Positions 26,036-39,089 of a DNA stretch of 64,000 bases are shown piece after piece (position 1 is the first letter of the stretch; each line of letters starts with the position of its first letter). A program made the position numbers and the translations under genes. The stretch comes from Clonostachys chloroleuca (taxonomy: Eukaryota; Ascomycota; Sordariomycetes; Hypocreales; Bionectriaceae): positions 35,402,001 through 35,466,000 of the forward strand of contig JBANAY010000003.1 in NCBI GenBank assembly GCA_037952775.1. The letters are read 5' to 3'. The notes under the pieces were generated by a model, which saw only the letters and a list, made by a program, of their open reading frames with translations, did not search any database and was not told the DNA's origin.

Positions 26036-26801
26036 TTTTAAAAGGTCAAGGTCTCCAGTATAGGGTAGACCAGCTATAGGGTAAGCTGGGTCTAGGGTAG
26101 ATAAAGCCTATAGGGTAGGCTCCGAAATACTAGAGAAGGATCGTTTGAAAAGGCGTAGTAGAAGGTGCGGGCTCTATAAGAGAAAATAAAGCTCTATCAG
26201 CTACAGGGTAGCTAAGAAAGATAGACTGTAGGGTAGATAAAAGAGTATATTGGTGACTTATAGAATCTCTATCTAGCAGGGAGGAAGCCCTGTACTTATA
26301 GGTGTTTCCAGGCTGTAAGGGCCCTGAAGATAACACGTTACCTTCTGTAATACGGGCTCGTAACCGCTATAAGATTCTCGTACAGAGGGATACAAGACCG
26401 CTAATACAGATGCTACAGCGGACACGAAGTCCGCTTAATACAGCTGCTATAGTAGTTACAAGGTTCACTAAACTAAGTGCTAAGGTTCTTGTACGGCGGA
26501 TACGAGGTCCGCTAATACAAGCGCTGCAGCGGACACGAAGTCCGCTAATGCAGCTGCTTCAGTACAATACGGGATCGCTAGCACGGACGCCACAGCGGCC
26601 GTTACAGCGGTTGTGACCGCTAACGCAATTGCCCCAACGGGCAGCCACAGTAGGTTGGGCCAGTGGCTTCAGAGGGCTCCCAGCTTTAGAGAGCCCTAAG
26701 TTAGTTATTTCATTCCCCCTTACCCTATACTAATTATATATCATTTGATCAATTAATATAGGGTAATCTTAATCTACCCTATAGTCTATAGGGTAAATCT
26801 C
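26036..26801 (+). mobile_element. Short non-autonomous DNA element, nearly unmutated copy
   Basis: About 766 bp of normal, GC-containing sequence inside H1. It is flanked by AACTATTAT (26,027-26,035) and AACAATTAT (26,802-26,810), a 9-bp target duplication with one mismatch. The empty site is visible in the other H copy near 37,990-38,010. A RIP-degraded inverted copy lies at 59,975-60,737. The ends read TTTTAAAAGGTCAAGG and GGGTAAATCTC. Subterminal TATAGGGTA motifs are repeated in both orientations near both ends, and the middle holds repeated hairpins. Frames at 26,130-26,336 (minus) and 26,302-26,616 (plus) are short and repeat-derived, so I regard the element as non-coding. A 9-bp duplication fits the MULE group; this is inference. 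Confidence 0.75.
26418..26545. repeat. Repeated hairpin units inside the short element
   Basis: GCGGACACGAAGTCCGC occurs at 26,418-26,434 and 26,529-26,545, with a variant GCGGATACGAGGTCCGC at 26,496-26,512. Each has perfect or G-T-paired 6-bp arms around a 5-base loop and is followed by CTAATACA or CTAATGCA and CAGCTGC-like sequence. The spacing is 78 and 33 bp, so this is an irregular tandem repeat. Confidence 0.7.
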
Positions 26802-28724
26802 AACAATTATAAGTATAAGGATCTAGTTACTTATAATAATTAGGCTTTAGCTATAGAGAATAATAATATTAGAGATATCTATTATTATTATAAGAAGAGG
26901 TAGTTAGTAATTAGTAATTAGGGATTAGTAATAATAAGTTTAAAAAGATATTATAGTTAATTATAGATAATAAATATCTCCCTTTAGAGCTTATAGCTAA
27001 ATTATATATTTAATAAGCTCTTTTTAGAGTTTTTAAAGATATTATTATCTTACTTTAGTTTATATAAATAAAAAGATAAAGAAAATAGAATTAAAGATTA
27101 GATATAGATTAAAACTTAGTTAAAAATAAATTATATAGATCTAGTTATATATAGCCTGATCTTAGGATATCCCTTAAATATAGTAAAAACCCTTTAAAAA
27201 ATAAAATAAAGCTAGTAATAATAGATATATAGATAATCTTATTAATAACTATTTAAAAGAGTATTTTATCTAATAAAATAATATATATATATATTAAGGG
27301 ATTATTAAAACTTAGTAATAATTTAAGTTTCTAGATTATAAGAATTATTATAAAATTCTAATAATCTATAGATAATTAATTAAAATATATAGAGTTTTAT
27401 ATATAATCTATATATTAGAATAAAATTTATAATATTACTTTAAAACTAGATTAATTAACTTTAGAATTATTTAGTTAATTTTTAAAATAAACTAGTTATT
27501 ATTATAACTAATACTATAAAATAATAAATTATTATAAATATTATTATTATAATCTAAGCTATAATAATAGTTTAAGAATATAAACTAAAATAATTATTTA
27601 AATTATTATTATTTAAAATATTTAATAAAACTTAAAATAAACTTTAAAGATTTATTATCTAATTTAAAGGATATTTTAATTATTTTTCTATTATTCTTAA
27701 TATTAATATAATTAAAATTATATATTTATTTTTAATTTATTAGAAATATATTAAAATAATTTAAATTAATTATTAGAAAATATTTTAATAAATAAGGAAA
27801 TTAATAAACTATTTATATTATAATAAGTTTTAATTATTTTTAAAAAAAATCTTTAAACTTTTAAAATAAAAAATAAAAAATATAAAGCTAAATATAATAT
27901 TAATAAACTTATTTAAATTAAATTAGCTTTAGTTTTTAATATTTAATATTTTTAATTATTAATTAGAATAGAATAGAATTATAAGTAGATTATATTTTAT
28001 TATTTTAATAGATTTAAAAAAAATATAGAAAGAATTATATAAAGAAAACTAATTATTTAATATTTATAACTATATAATAATAGCTATTTATATTAATAAT
28101 AGATAATACTAATAATAGATATAATAAAATAAATTTATTTATATTAATATTAGTAAATTTTAATATAATCTAAAATAGAGAATTATAACTTTTAGAATAT
28201 ATTTAGATTCTATAGAGCTAGAAGTTATAGAAAAATAGAAAAATTATAATTATAATAAAATTAAATATATTTTATTATAATATTTAAAGCTTAAAAAATA
28301 AAAATAGAAAAATTAAAAACTTATTAAAAAAGATAAAAAATAATTAGAAATAATTAAAAATATTAAAACTAGAAGAATATTAAAATTATAAAATATTAAA
28401 AGAAAATTAATAATAATTTTTATAGATTTTTTAAAAACTTAAATAAAAATATAAATAAAAAGAATAAGTTATAGAGTTTAGATTATTTTCTAAATATAAA
28501 TATCTATTTCTTTATAATTCTATAGAAAAGAAATAATATATATTTATTAAGAAAGAAATAAAAATTAAACTTAATAAACTTTATATCTATTATTAAAAGA
28601 AAATATAAAAATAAAATCTAAATAAAAAATTAGAATTAGTAATTTATAATAAAAAAACTATTAATATTATTTAAAATAATAATAATAGATATAATATATT
28701 AATTTATATAAAAATTATAAAAAT

Positions 28725-29086
28725 TATTATAAATTTTATTCTAATATATAGATTATATATAGAACTTTATATTTTTTAACTAATTATCTATAGATTATTA
28801 GGATTTTATAATAATTCTTATAATCTAGAAACCCAGATTATTATTAAGTTTTAATAATTCCTTAGTATATATATATATTTATTTTATTAGATAGAATACT
28901 CCTTTAGATAATTATTAATAATATTATTTATATATCTATTATTACTAGCTCTATAATACTTATATATTAATAGTAACTTATATTATATAACCTAAAATAA
29001 TCTAATTATATTACTTAGAATAACTCTCTAATTAGTTTAACTCTAATCTACTCTAGACCCTATTTAGTATAAGTTATCTAATTATT
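28725..29086 (-). repeat. Solo LTR in inverted orientation inside fragment D
   Basis: About 362 bp matches the copy A type LTR in reverse orientation, from ATTATAAATTTTATTC at left to AAGTTATCTAATTAT at right, with gag/pol-like sequence of fragment D on both sides and ATTAT near both borders. Compared with fragment E, about 200 bp of D is missing here, so a deletion accompanied or followed insertion. Confidence 0.6.
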
Positions 29087-30453
29087 ATAAAAAATATAGA
29101 ACTACTTTATAAAATTATATTAAAAATAAAAATATAAGATTTATAAAGATAATAAAATTAAATTATAATATAAATAAAAAATAAATAGAAATATAAATTA
29201 TAATTATTTATAATAATTAAATTAAATAATATAATAATTAGAATTATAAAATCTATTTAGATATAAAATAAGAAATATTAGAATTAATAAAATATAATAA
29301 TAATAATATAAATACTATTAAACTATATTTCTAATAATAATTATTATAGAAAGAAAAACTATAAAAATATTATTTAAAAAAAAATTATTATTAATAATTA
29401 ATAAAAAAAATAATAATAAAAAAAACTAGAAATTATTTCTATTAATAAAAAAAAATAGAAAAAAGTATATTCTAAGAAAAAAAAATTATTAAAATAAATA
29501 ATAAAATTTTAATAATTTATTTTAAAATTATAAATATTTAAAATATTTAAAAAAAGGTTTAAAATAAATATTTAAAAATAATAATAAATAAGAGAAATTT
29601 AAATAATAAGTTAATTAAATAAAAAATAATTTAAATTATTTATAATAGAGTTATAATATAAAATAATATTAATAATAAATTAAAAAACTCTAGAAATTAT
29701 TAAAATAAAAAGCTTATTTTATATTTTTATAAAAATAAAAATTAAAAAGAATTAATTTATAGTATTTATTAATTATAGAATATAAAAAAATTATATTTTA
29801 TTAATAATAATTAATTAATTTTATTTATTATAAAAAAAAGAAAAAAATCTATATAATTATTAATATTAAAAATTTAAAATTTAAATATAATAATAAAATT
29901 ATTAATTTTAAAACTAATTATTTTATAATTAAAATTTAAAAAAAGAAATTTAATATTATTTATAATTTAATATTATTAGGAATTTATAAAATTAGATTAG
30001 AACTATTATAATTATAAAATATAAACTTATTAATAAATTAGTTTACTAACTATATAAAATAAAAAAATATTCTTATAAATTTATATTAGAATTAATAGAA
30101 ATTAAAACTTTATTAAATATTAAAAAAATAATATAATTTTTTAATAACTATAAGTATTTTTTTAAAAGGTTTTTACTATATTTAATCTTTAATTCTATTT
30201 TTTTTTATCTTTTTATTTATATAAGCTAAACTAAGATAATAGTATTTCTAAAAACTCTAAAAAGAGCTTACTAAGTATATAATTTAGCTATAAACCCTAA
30301 GAGGGAATACTTATTATTTATAATTAATTATAATATCTTTTTAAGCTTATTATTACTAATTCCTAATTCCTAATTACTAATTATCTCTCTTTATAACTAT
30401 AATAATAAATACCTCTAATATTATTATTCCCTATAGCTAAAACCTAGTTATAT

Positions 30454-30828
30454 ATAATAGTTAGATAACTTATACTGAATAGGGTCTAGAGTAGATTAAG
30501 GTTAAACTAATTAGAGTATTATTCTGAGTAGTATAATTAGATTATTTTAGGCTATATAATATAAATTACTATTAATATATAAGTATTATAGAGCTAGTAA
30601 TAATAGATATATAGATAATATTATTAATAACTATCTAAAAAAGTATCTAAACTATAGAAATAAATATATATATATATTAGTAGGTTTACTAGAGTATTTA
30701 TAATAGTTTTTACTTAAGATTTTATTTATTTAAAATAAAGTTATTCTTATTAGTTACTAAGATAGATTAGTATTATCTATCTTATATATAACTTCCTATA
30801 GTCTGAAGATAGTCTTTATTTATAATAT
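30454..30828 (-). repeat. 3' LTR of copy C (element sense minus)
   Basis: 375 bp, same length as its partner at 37,591-37,965; the differences I can see are transitions. Confidence 0.8.
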
Positions 30829-33800
30829 AATACTCTCTCTTTATTAGTCTTATTTCTAAAGCTATTTTATTATATTATACTATTAATATATATATTTAAT
30901 TCTATATTTATTTTATATAGTAATTACTTATTAATAAAATATCTAGCTATATATTAAAATAAAAGAAATCTGAATTAATATATAATTATACTTAAAAGTT
31001 AGAATATATTATTATATATAGTTTTAAAATTCTTCTATATTTCTATTATATTAAGAAGGATATTTTATATATTATTATTCTAAATATTAATTATTATATA
31101 ACTTATTATTATTTAGATTATTTATATAATTATTTATAATTTCTAATATTATTAAATAAGTATATTTTTATAATTAGGATTACTATAATTACTAACTTAT
31201 ATAATTAAGAAAATTAATAAGGAGCTTTCTTATTTTAAGAATAAAGAGTTCTAGACTAAGATAGTATTAGCTAAGGCTTTTATATAAATTTCTTATTTAT
31301 AGAAAATATAGAAATAACTTTATAAAAAGAGTATAGAGATATTAAAAAAGGATCTAAATAATATAAAAATATTAGAAAAGAAGGAATAAAAAGAAATAGA
31401 GAAAAAAAATTATTAGGAGGAATTAGAATATATTTAGATTTAAAAAAACAAACTAGTATTCTAAATCTAAAGTACTTATACTATAAAAATAATTAATTTT
31501 TTTAGTTTCTTTTTTAATTTTTCTATAGAGAACCTCTTTAGTAATATTACTTAAGATAGTATTATTAATTCTTCTTCTTTTAGTAGAACTAATAGATAAG
31601 TTACTAATAGTTCTTTAGATATTTAGTAGGTTCCTATATATTATCTTTTTTATTATATTCTTTTTATTTTATTAAATAAAATATTTATTTATTTTTAATT
31701 TTCTTTTTTAATATTTTTTCTAGCTTATATTCTTCTTTATAAATCTTAATTAAATAATCTTAGTTTAAAATATTTTCTAGTATTTTTTTAAATAATAAAA
31801 TATAAAAAACTAGATAGATATATATTATATCTAGTAGTAATAATTTATAATTAGTATTTAATTTTTTATTCTTAATTTTAAATAATCTAAGTTTTTTATA
31901 ATCTAATTTATTACTTAACTATATTATTATAATATTTTTATAAAATAAGTAGACTTTATCTCTTTTCTCTAAAATTAATCTTTTTAATTTTATTTTATTA
32001 TAATATTTCTTTATTCTTTCTTAGATAAATTCTAATTCTATTTTTATTTCTATATATAATAAATATAATACTTTCTTTATAAATATAATAGTAAGTATAT
32101 TTAATTTATTAAGTATTTATTAGTTCTAGAATTCTAATTTATAGTTATAGTTTATATATATAGATATAAGCTAGATAGATTCTTATACTAAATTATTATA
32201 TATAATCTATACTATAGATAGTAGTTATACCTAATTATTTTACTTATAATTAATATATATTTATAAGTATTATTCTAATATTTAGTTTAAATATTCTATT
32301 TATCTATTACTTTAGAAGTAATAAGCTATTAAAAGCTTATATTTAGTACTTATTTATACTATAAGTAATTATTAAAACTTAGAGATAAATATTATTCTTC
32401 TATCTAAAATTATTTCCTTAGGTAATCTATAGTAACTAACTATATATTATAGAAATTAATATATAAGGTTTTCTATAGAGCTTACTTCTTTATATAGAAT
32501 AAAATATCTATATTTTATAAATTTATTAATAATAATTAGAATACTATTATATTATACTTCTATTATTAGTTCTATTAATAATAATAATTTAATAATATAA
32601 TTAAAGAATATTAATTATTATAATTATTCTAATACTTATATTAGTTTAAGTTCTCTATAGGGTTTATATTTTATAGATTTAATTTATATATAAATATTAT
32701 ATTCTGAAACTATAGTTTATATATCCTTCTATAGATTAGAATAATTATAATATTATCTTATTCTATTAAATATTTTTTTAACTTTTTAATATTCTAAAAG
32801 TAAATATTTATAGATTTTCTTAATAAGTATTATTTTTATATTTTACTATAGTATCTTTATATTTAGTATAATATCTATTTAGATTTTAATATATATAGTT
32901 TTCCTTAGTATAATATCTAAAGTTTATTATACTAAGTATTTCTTATTATTTATTAAAAATAGTTATTTACTAGTTTTTAGAATTATTTATTTATATTTAA
33001 ATTTCTAATTAAAAGTATTAATTTATTTATTTTCTAATTCTTTCTAATATATAATTTTATAGTTAAATTTTAATAGATATTTAGTATAGTATATTTATCT
33101 TTTATTAAGTTATTAAGTTATAGTAAAATACTAGATATTTTTATAATCTATATATATCTTAACCTTATATTATATCCCTAGATAGTAATATTTAAATTCT
33201 TTAAATATATATATAATAACTATAAATTCTTTATTATAGATAGAATAATTAAGTTCTATACTATATAGTTTCTTTAAATAGAATATTATAGGATATAATT
33301 TCTTTTTATTATTCCTTTAGCTAATTTATATACTAATTATAAAGTTTAAAATATTAGTTTTAAATTCTATTTCTTTATTTAAATTAAATATTTATAGTAT
33401 AAGTTTATTAGTTATATAATTCTTAATATTATTAAATATATCTTAATATTTTAAGTTTTAAAATTCTTTTTCTTTCTTTATTAGATTATATAATAATATA
33501 GTAATCTTTCTATAGTTTTTAATAAATTATTAATAGTAATTAGTAAATCTAAAAAAGGTTTATATTTTTTTAATATTTATTAGTTCTTTCTATTTAGAAA
33601 CTATAGTAATTTTACTTTTATCTATTTATATTTTATTTAGTTAAATAGTATATTTTAGGAAGTTAATTTTTTTAATATAAAACTAATTTTTCTTAGATTT
33701 TATTAGAAAATTTATATTTTTAAGTTTCTTTAGAACTTTATATATATATTCTTTATATATATTTAGATTATCTAAGAATATTAAAATATTATTAAGATAT

Positions 33801-36800
33801 ATAATTATAAAAATATTAAAATACTCTTAGAGTATTTAATTAATTATTTATTAGAATATTATAGATATATTTATTAATCTGAAAAGTATAATAAAGTATT
33901 TATATAAATTAAACTTTATTCTAAATACTATTTTCTATTTATTTTCTTTTTTAATTTATATTAAATTATAAACTCTCTTTAGATTTAGTATAATAAACTA
34001 CTATTTATCTTATAATTAATCTCTAAGTTTTATAATTAGTAGTAAGAATATTCTATCTTTATATATAATCTTATTTAGCTAGTAATAGTTAATAACTAAA
34101 TAGAGTTTATTATTCTTCTTAGGTATAAATATTATAGGGTATTCTATAGATAAAGTTAATAACTATATATAGTCTTTTATTAATATATTATTAATATATT
34201 TATAGAGTATTTATAATTAGAGTTCTATAAGATTATATATAGAGTTTATAAAAAGCTAGTTCTCCTTCTTTAATAATAGAGATTTTATAGTTTTATTAGC
34301 TATATTATAGTAATTTAGTTTTTAGGGTTTCTTTAAATAGTTTATTATATTTCTAGTATTCCTTTAGAATATAATTTAATTTTCTCTTTTTAAAATATTT
34401 CTTTTTATTTTTATATTATTATTCTTTTCTAGTTTATTTATACTATAGATTAAACTTAATATTATAATTATATTTTTATTAGTTTATTATATATATCTAA
34501 TTAATAAAATCTATTTCTAAAGATTATTTTAATTTTTATATTTAATTTAAGATTTATTTTATTTATTATAATTTTTAATAAAATAGATTTTTTAGTATAC
34601 TAGATTATAGTACTATTAAAACTATAATTACTATATCTATTTATTATTATAAATTATTATTTTAGTTTTTTATAATAATACTTTTAGTTATTAAGGAATT
34701 ATTATATTTTTCTAATATCTAATAAAATTTTAATTTTTATTAATTTTAATATAGATTTATAAGAGTATCCCTCTACTCTATATAGCTAGTAAACTAATCT
34801 ATTAGTAAGTTTATATCTTATAATTATAATAATTCTAATATAATATTATAAGAATTTAATAGTATTAAGTTATATATAATATTAAATTTCTTTTCTTAGA
34901 TCTTAGTTATAAGATAATTAGTTTTAAAGTTAATAATTCTATTATTATATTTAAATAATATTCTATCCAGGGTTATAATATTATAGAACTTTTTTTTTAT
35001 TCTCTATAATAAATAGAATTAATTAATTACTATTAGTAAGATATAGTTATTTAATATTCTATAGTCTATCTATACTATAAGCTAGTATCTTTTAATCTTA
35101 ATATTTATAATAATATTAATTAAATTTTCTCTCTTAATAGCTTCTAAGATTTTCTAATTTAATATCTTTTTATTATACTATAGCTCTATTATAGATAGTT
35201 TATATTATTTTTTATCTAATTAATTTATTATTTAAGCTATTTTTATTCTTCTTTATTTTTAAATATTTATTTTAAAATATCTATAAATATTTTTAGTTTA
35301 TCTATATAATTAGAAATATATTATATAAACTTTCTTTTCTAATTATTTAATTTACTAATTATTATAAATATTTTATTATTAGAATAAACTTTATTCTATT
35401 TCTTTTTATTAGTAAAAGTAATTTCTTATTTCTTTATATTATTACTTCTTCTATTATTTATTAGAGATAGTATATCTTATTTATAATATTACTTTATTTC
35501 TTTTTCCTATAGCTAGTACTATTAAAAATATAATTTAATAGGATTTATATTATTATTACTATATTTAGCTAGTTTTAATACTATTTTCTTAGCTTCTAGA
35601 TAATTTCTATATTTCTAATTATAATATTATTTAATTTAGCTATTATATTTAGCTATTATTTAATTTTTAAAGTTTTTATTTTTATATTATAATTTAATCT
35701 TAGCTTTTTTATAAACCTTATATCTTAGCTTAAGGTATAATTCTATTAATAGTTTACTATAAGTATATTCTTTAGAGTATTTCTCTAGATCTTTCTTAAA
35801 GATAGTATATTATTTTATACTATATTATTAATATATAAATTATTATATTTATTCTATAGTATATTTATTAAATATCTTTCTATTTAGATATAAAAAGAAA
35901 TTATTCTTTACTTTCTCTATTTAATATTTTAGATAATAGTTATTATAATAAGTTATCTAGAATTCTAGAAAGTAGTTATATATCTATATAATCTTTATAT
36001 AGATTAGTATTTTATATATACTATTACTAAACTATATAATACTAATAATATTATTTTTAAAAATAATTAGTTCTTCTAATATATCTAGATATTATTCTTA
36101 TATTCTTTTTTAATAATATATATAGAGTTTATTATATTTAGTTTTAATTTCTATTTTTATTTATTAGTATTATTCTTTTTTAATAATATTTTATAGAATA
36201 ACTCTATTTATATTTAATAAGTAATCTAAATTCTAAAACTTATTCCCCTTATTTAAACTTTTTCTTAAACTTTTAGAAAATCTATTAGATCTCTTCTTAC
36301 TATTTCCTAACTATACTAAGTTTTATATATTCCTTAGGTTCTAATACTTCTCTAAAGATAGATATATTTTTAGAGAAAATTTAGAAATTATAATAGTTAT
36401 AGAAATTCCTTTCTAATTAATTTTATATATTATTTTTAAAACCTTAATATTAGTTTTCCTAATTATTTCTAATTACTTTTTACTATTCTTAGTAAATTTC
36501 TAATTTTTTTTTTTTTTTTTTTAAGTTCTAAATATTAGAATAAAATATATTTAATCTTATTATAATTATAATATTTATACTTCTCTATAGCTTCTAGCTC
36601 TATAAGTTCTATATATATTCTAGAGACTATAGTATATTATTATTATAGTTTTCTAGTATTAGTAAAATAAATTATTTATTATTTATAAGTTTACTACTAG
36701 TATTATTAGTTATTAATTTTTATAGCTATAATTATATATTTATAAATACTTATTAGTCTATTTTCTTTATAGAATTTATTCTAAACTTCTCTTTTAAGTT

Positions 36801-37590
36801 AATTAAAATAGTAAAATATAATATATTTCTTATTCTATTTAGTTTTAACTAGTAACTAAAGGTAGTAAGTATAAAGATTAAATATAATTCTTTCTAAATA
36901 AGTATATTAATTTTATATTCTATTTTATACTTTTTATTTTAAATACTAAAGATTTACTTAAGAATTTCTATAAAGTAATTAAAACTTATTATAATATTAA
37001 TAGTTTATTAGCTTTCTTATTTATTAAAATATTCCCTTATAATAAGTTTAAATTAATTAAGTATAACTCCTTTAAGTTATAAGTAGATATATATAATCTT
37101 TCTTTTATTAGTATTAAGTATAATAGGAAAATAATTAAAATATATTTAAAATTAAATTATAAATTCCTAAAGTTTATTTTAAGTTCTATTAAATATTTTA
37201 AATAATAATAGCTTAAGTAGTTATTCTAACTCTCTTTTTTAAATAATAGTTATAATTTAAACCTAGAGATTAATATATATAATAGCTTATTATACTATAA
37301 GAACTATTATATTAGCTAATTCCTAGTAAGTATCTATAAGGTATATATAAAGCTAATTAATTTAGTTTTATAAGAACTATATTTCTTTAGTATAATTATT
37401 ATTATTCTTATTATTATTATTATTATTCTTATTTATAGTATTATTCTTAATAGTTAGAGCAGGTAAATTATTATTAGTAGTAAGAGTATACTATTACTAG
37501 GCTTAGAATACTATAATAACTATAATATCTTCTTTATTTATTATATAATAATTAAGATAAAGTAATTAGCTAAATAAGAGTTATTAATAT

Positions 37591-37965
37591 ATAATAGTTA
37601 GATAACTTATACTAAATAGGGCCTAGAGTAGATTAGGATTAAATTAATTAGAGTATTATTCTAAATAGTATAATTAGATTATTTTAGGCTATATAATATA
37701 AGTTACTATTAATATATAAATATTATAGAGCTAGTAATAATAGATATATAGATAATATTATTAATAACTATTTAAAAGAGTATCTAAGTTATAGAAATAA
37801 ATATATATATATACTAATAGGTTTACTAGAGTATTTATAATAGTTTTTACTTAAGACTTTACTTATCTAAAGTAAAGTTACTCTTATTAATTACTAAGGT
37901 AGGTTAGTACTACCTGCTTTATATATAACTTCCTATAGCCCGAAGGTGGTCTTTATTTATAATAT
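37591..37965 (-). repeat. 5' LTR of copy C (element sense minus)
   Basis: 375 bp, directly upstream (in minus sense) of the degraded gag region; somewhat less mutated near its right end (CCCGAAGGTGGTC) than the partner LTR. Confidence 0.8.
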
Positions 37966-38613
37966 TATTATAAGTAATTAGATCTTTATACTTATAATAA
38001 TTATTATTAATAAGAACTATTAGAATTTTTTTTTAAATATTAATTATTTAAGTTTATAATCTATTATAGATTTATTTATAATAATAAAACTATTCTTTCT
38101 TATATAGATTTAGTAGTTATATCTACTAGAGCTATTACTCTATCTAATAGCTAGTTAATAAAAAGATATATAGATCATTCTAGTTTTTAATATATTTATA
38201 GAGAATTATATAAATATTTCTCTAGTACTTAATTAATAATTATTATAATCTAATATACTATATATAGTATTAGTAGGTAATATATTAAATTAAATTAATC
38301 TAGGCTAAAATAGTTCTTTAAATTTAAAAGTTTATTAGTTAGTAATATTAAGTAGATAGAAGAGAATTAATTAAATAGAATAGAATTAAAAAGTTTATTA
38401 AAGAGAAAAATTAAATTAAATAAAGTTAATTAGATAATATTTAGAATTATAATAAATTAATTAATTATTATTATAGAATATTTAAAAAATATAATAGCTA
38501 AGAAGTTACTATATACTAATTAAAAGACTAAATATAGTTTTATATAGTAAACTATAAATATTATTATAAAAAACTAAAATAATAACTTATAATAATAAAT
38601 AAATATAGTAATA

Positions 38614-39089
38614 TAATCTACTAGTATAAAAACTAAACTAGTATATAAACTACTTTTTATAACTTTTTTATTATTAATTTTTATAATTTCTATCCTAGAT
38701 CTTTATATTTTCTATAAATATTTTTTATTTTTTTATTATATATTAATATAGCTAAAAAAAATACTTTTCTAAAAATAGCTTATATATATTAAGCTATAGA
38801 GCTTAATAAGTTAGATAATAATACTATATTTTTTTATCTTTTTCTATTTTAATTCTCTCTCTTTTCTTTAATAAGATTACTATAATTAAGATATTATATC
38901 CCTAGATAGATCTTAACTAGGCCTAGTTAAATAGCTAGTTTTAAAATATCTTAATTAGGTCTAATTAAGATATAGCTTAGCTAGCTTTAGGAATATATTT
39001 CTACTATCTTTAATAAGATCTAATTAAGATACCCTCTAGCCTCTGCTTTTTAATCTAATTACTTATAATAACTTTAGAATTAGAGCTAG
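38614..39089. other. AT-rich stretch with inverted and direct repeats beside the Fot1-like relic
   Basis: It contains ATATCTTAATTA and TAATTAAGATAT separated by four bases near 38,950-38,980, and related AAGATCTAATTAAGATA-like copies around 38,890 and 39,015. These could be terminal or subterminal repeats of the adjacent DNA transposon, or a separate decayed element. Confidence 0.4.

Larger units (their letters stand above)
25476..27205 (+). mobile_element. Element H1: second repeat family, inserted in the copy A LTR
   Basis: The LTR of copy A is interrupted: ATAAAGCTAG occurs at 25,466-25,475 and again at 27,206-27,215, a 10-bp target duplication. The insert itself (about 955 bp once the nested short element is removed) recurs inverted at 30,159-38,550. 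Ends read TTACTATATAAAAC at left and AACCCTTTAAAAAAT at right. It has no coding capacity that I can see, so it is probably non-autonomous. A target duplication of about 10 bp suggests a Mutator-like (MULE) DNA transposon. Confidence 0.65.
18529..27435 (-). mobile_element. Ty3/Gypsy chromovirus copy A, RIP-degraded, rearranged, with nested insertions
   Basis: The coding sense is minus. A left LTR half (18,529-18,642) is followed by a region equivalent to the 3' end of copy G (18,645-21,050), an internal segment in inverted orientation (about 21,060-23,255), the gag part (about 23,260-25,330), and a right LTR. The right LTR starts at 25,331, is interrupted at 25,475 by element H1 and resumes at 27,216-27,435. 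Repeat-by-repeat comparison with copy G gives this order. All frames are closed. Confidence 0.75.
30454..37965 (-). mobile_element. Ty3/Gypsy chromovirus copy C, complete in structure, heavily RIP-degraded
   Basis: Two 375-bp LTRs bound it (30,454-30,828 and 37,591-37,965), both starting ATAATAGTTAGATAACTTAT. The internal part runs on the minus strand in the same order as copy G: gag at the right, pol in the middle, chromodomain and antisense frame at the left (about 31,000-31,700). Its LTR second half (GGTTTACTAGAGTATTTATA) differs from that of copy G, so it belongs to another LTR subfamily. It is inserted in H2. No frame stays open. I could not define a clean target duplication. Confidence 0.8.
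30159..38550 (-). mobile_element. Element H2: inverted copy of H, split by Gypsy copy C
   Basis: 30,159-30,453 and 37,966-38,550 together equal about 880 bp of H in reverse orientation relative to H1, with a deletion of roughly 70 bp near the left end. ACTATAAGTATT (30,147-30,158) and ACTATAAATATT (38,551-38,562) flank it and are probably the target duplication with one G/A change. Copy C lies between the halves. Confidence 0.65.
27436..38613 (+). mobile_element. Gypsy fragment D (plus sense), interrupted by a solo LTR and by H2 with copy C
   Basis: 27,436-28,724 resembles the plus-sense gag region seen in fragment E (45,860 onward). 29,087-30,158 resembles the protease-side part of pol. After the H2/C insertion, 38,551-38,613 continues the same element (AATAACTTATAATAATAA is shared with copy A near 21,910) before it ends. 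All frames are closed by C-to-T type changes. Confidence 0.65.

Noticed and set aside
26040..26110. Telomere-like TAGGGT motifs
   Set aside because: They are TATAGGGTA units scattered in both orientations within a transposon, not a TTAGGG tandem array.
26302..26616. 104-codon plus-strand frame in the short element
   Set aside because: Its translation is a repetition of the hairpin tandem repeat (RGPLIQALQRTRSPL), without a domain, and the sister copy destroys it; it is a by-product of the repeat.
30444..30453. Target duplication of copy C
   Set aside because: The bases next to the two LTRs (TATAT and TATTA) do not match cleanly, and the AT-rich context makes short matches meaningless.
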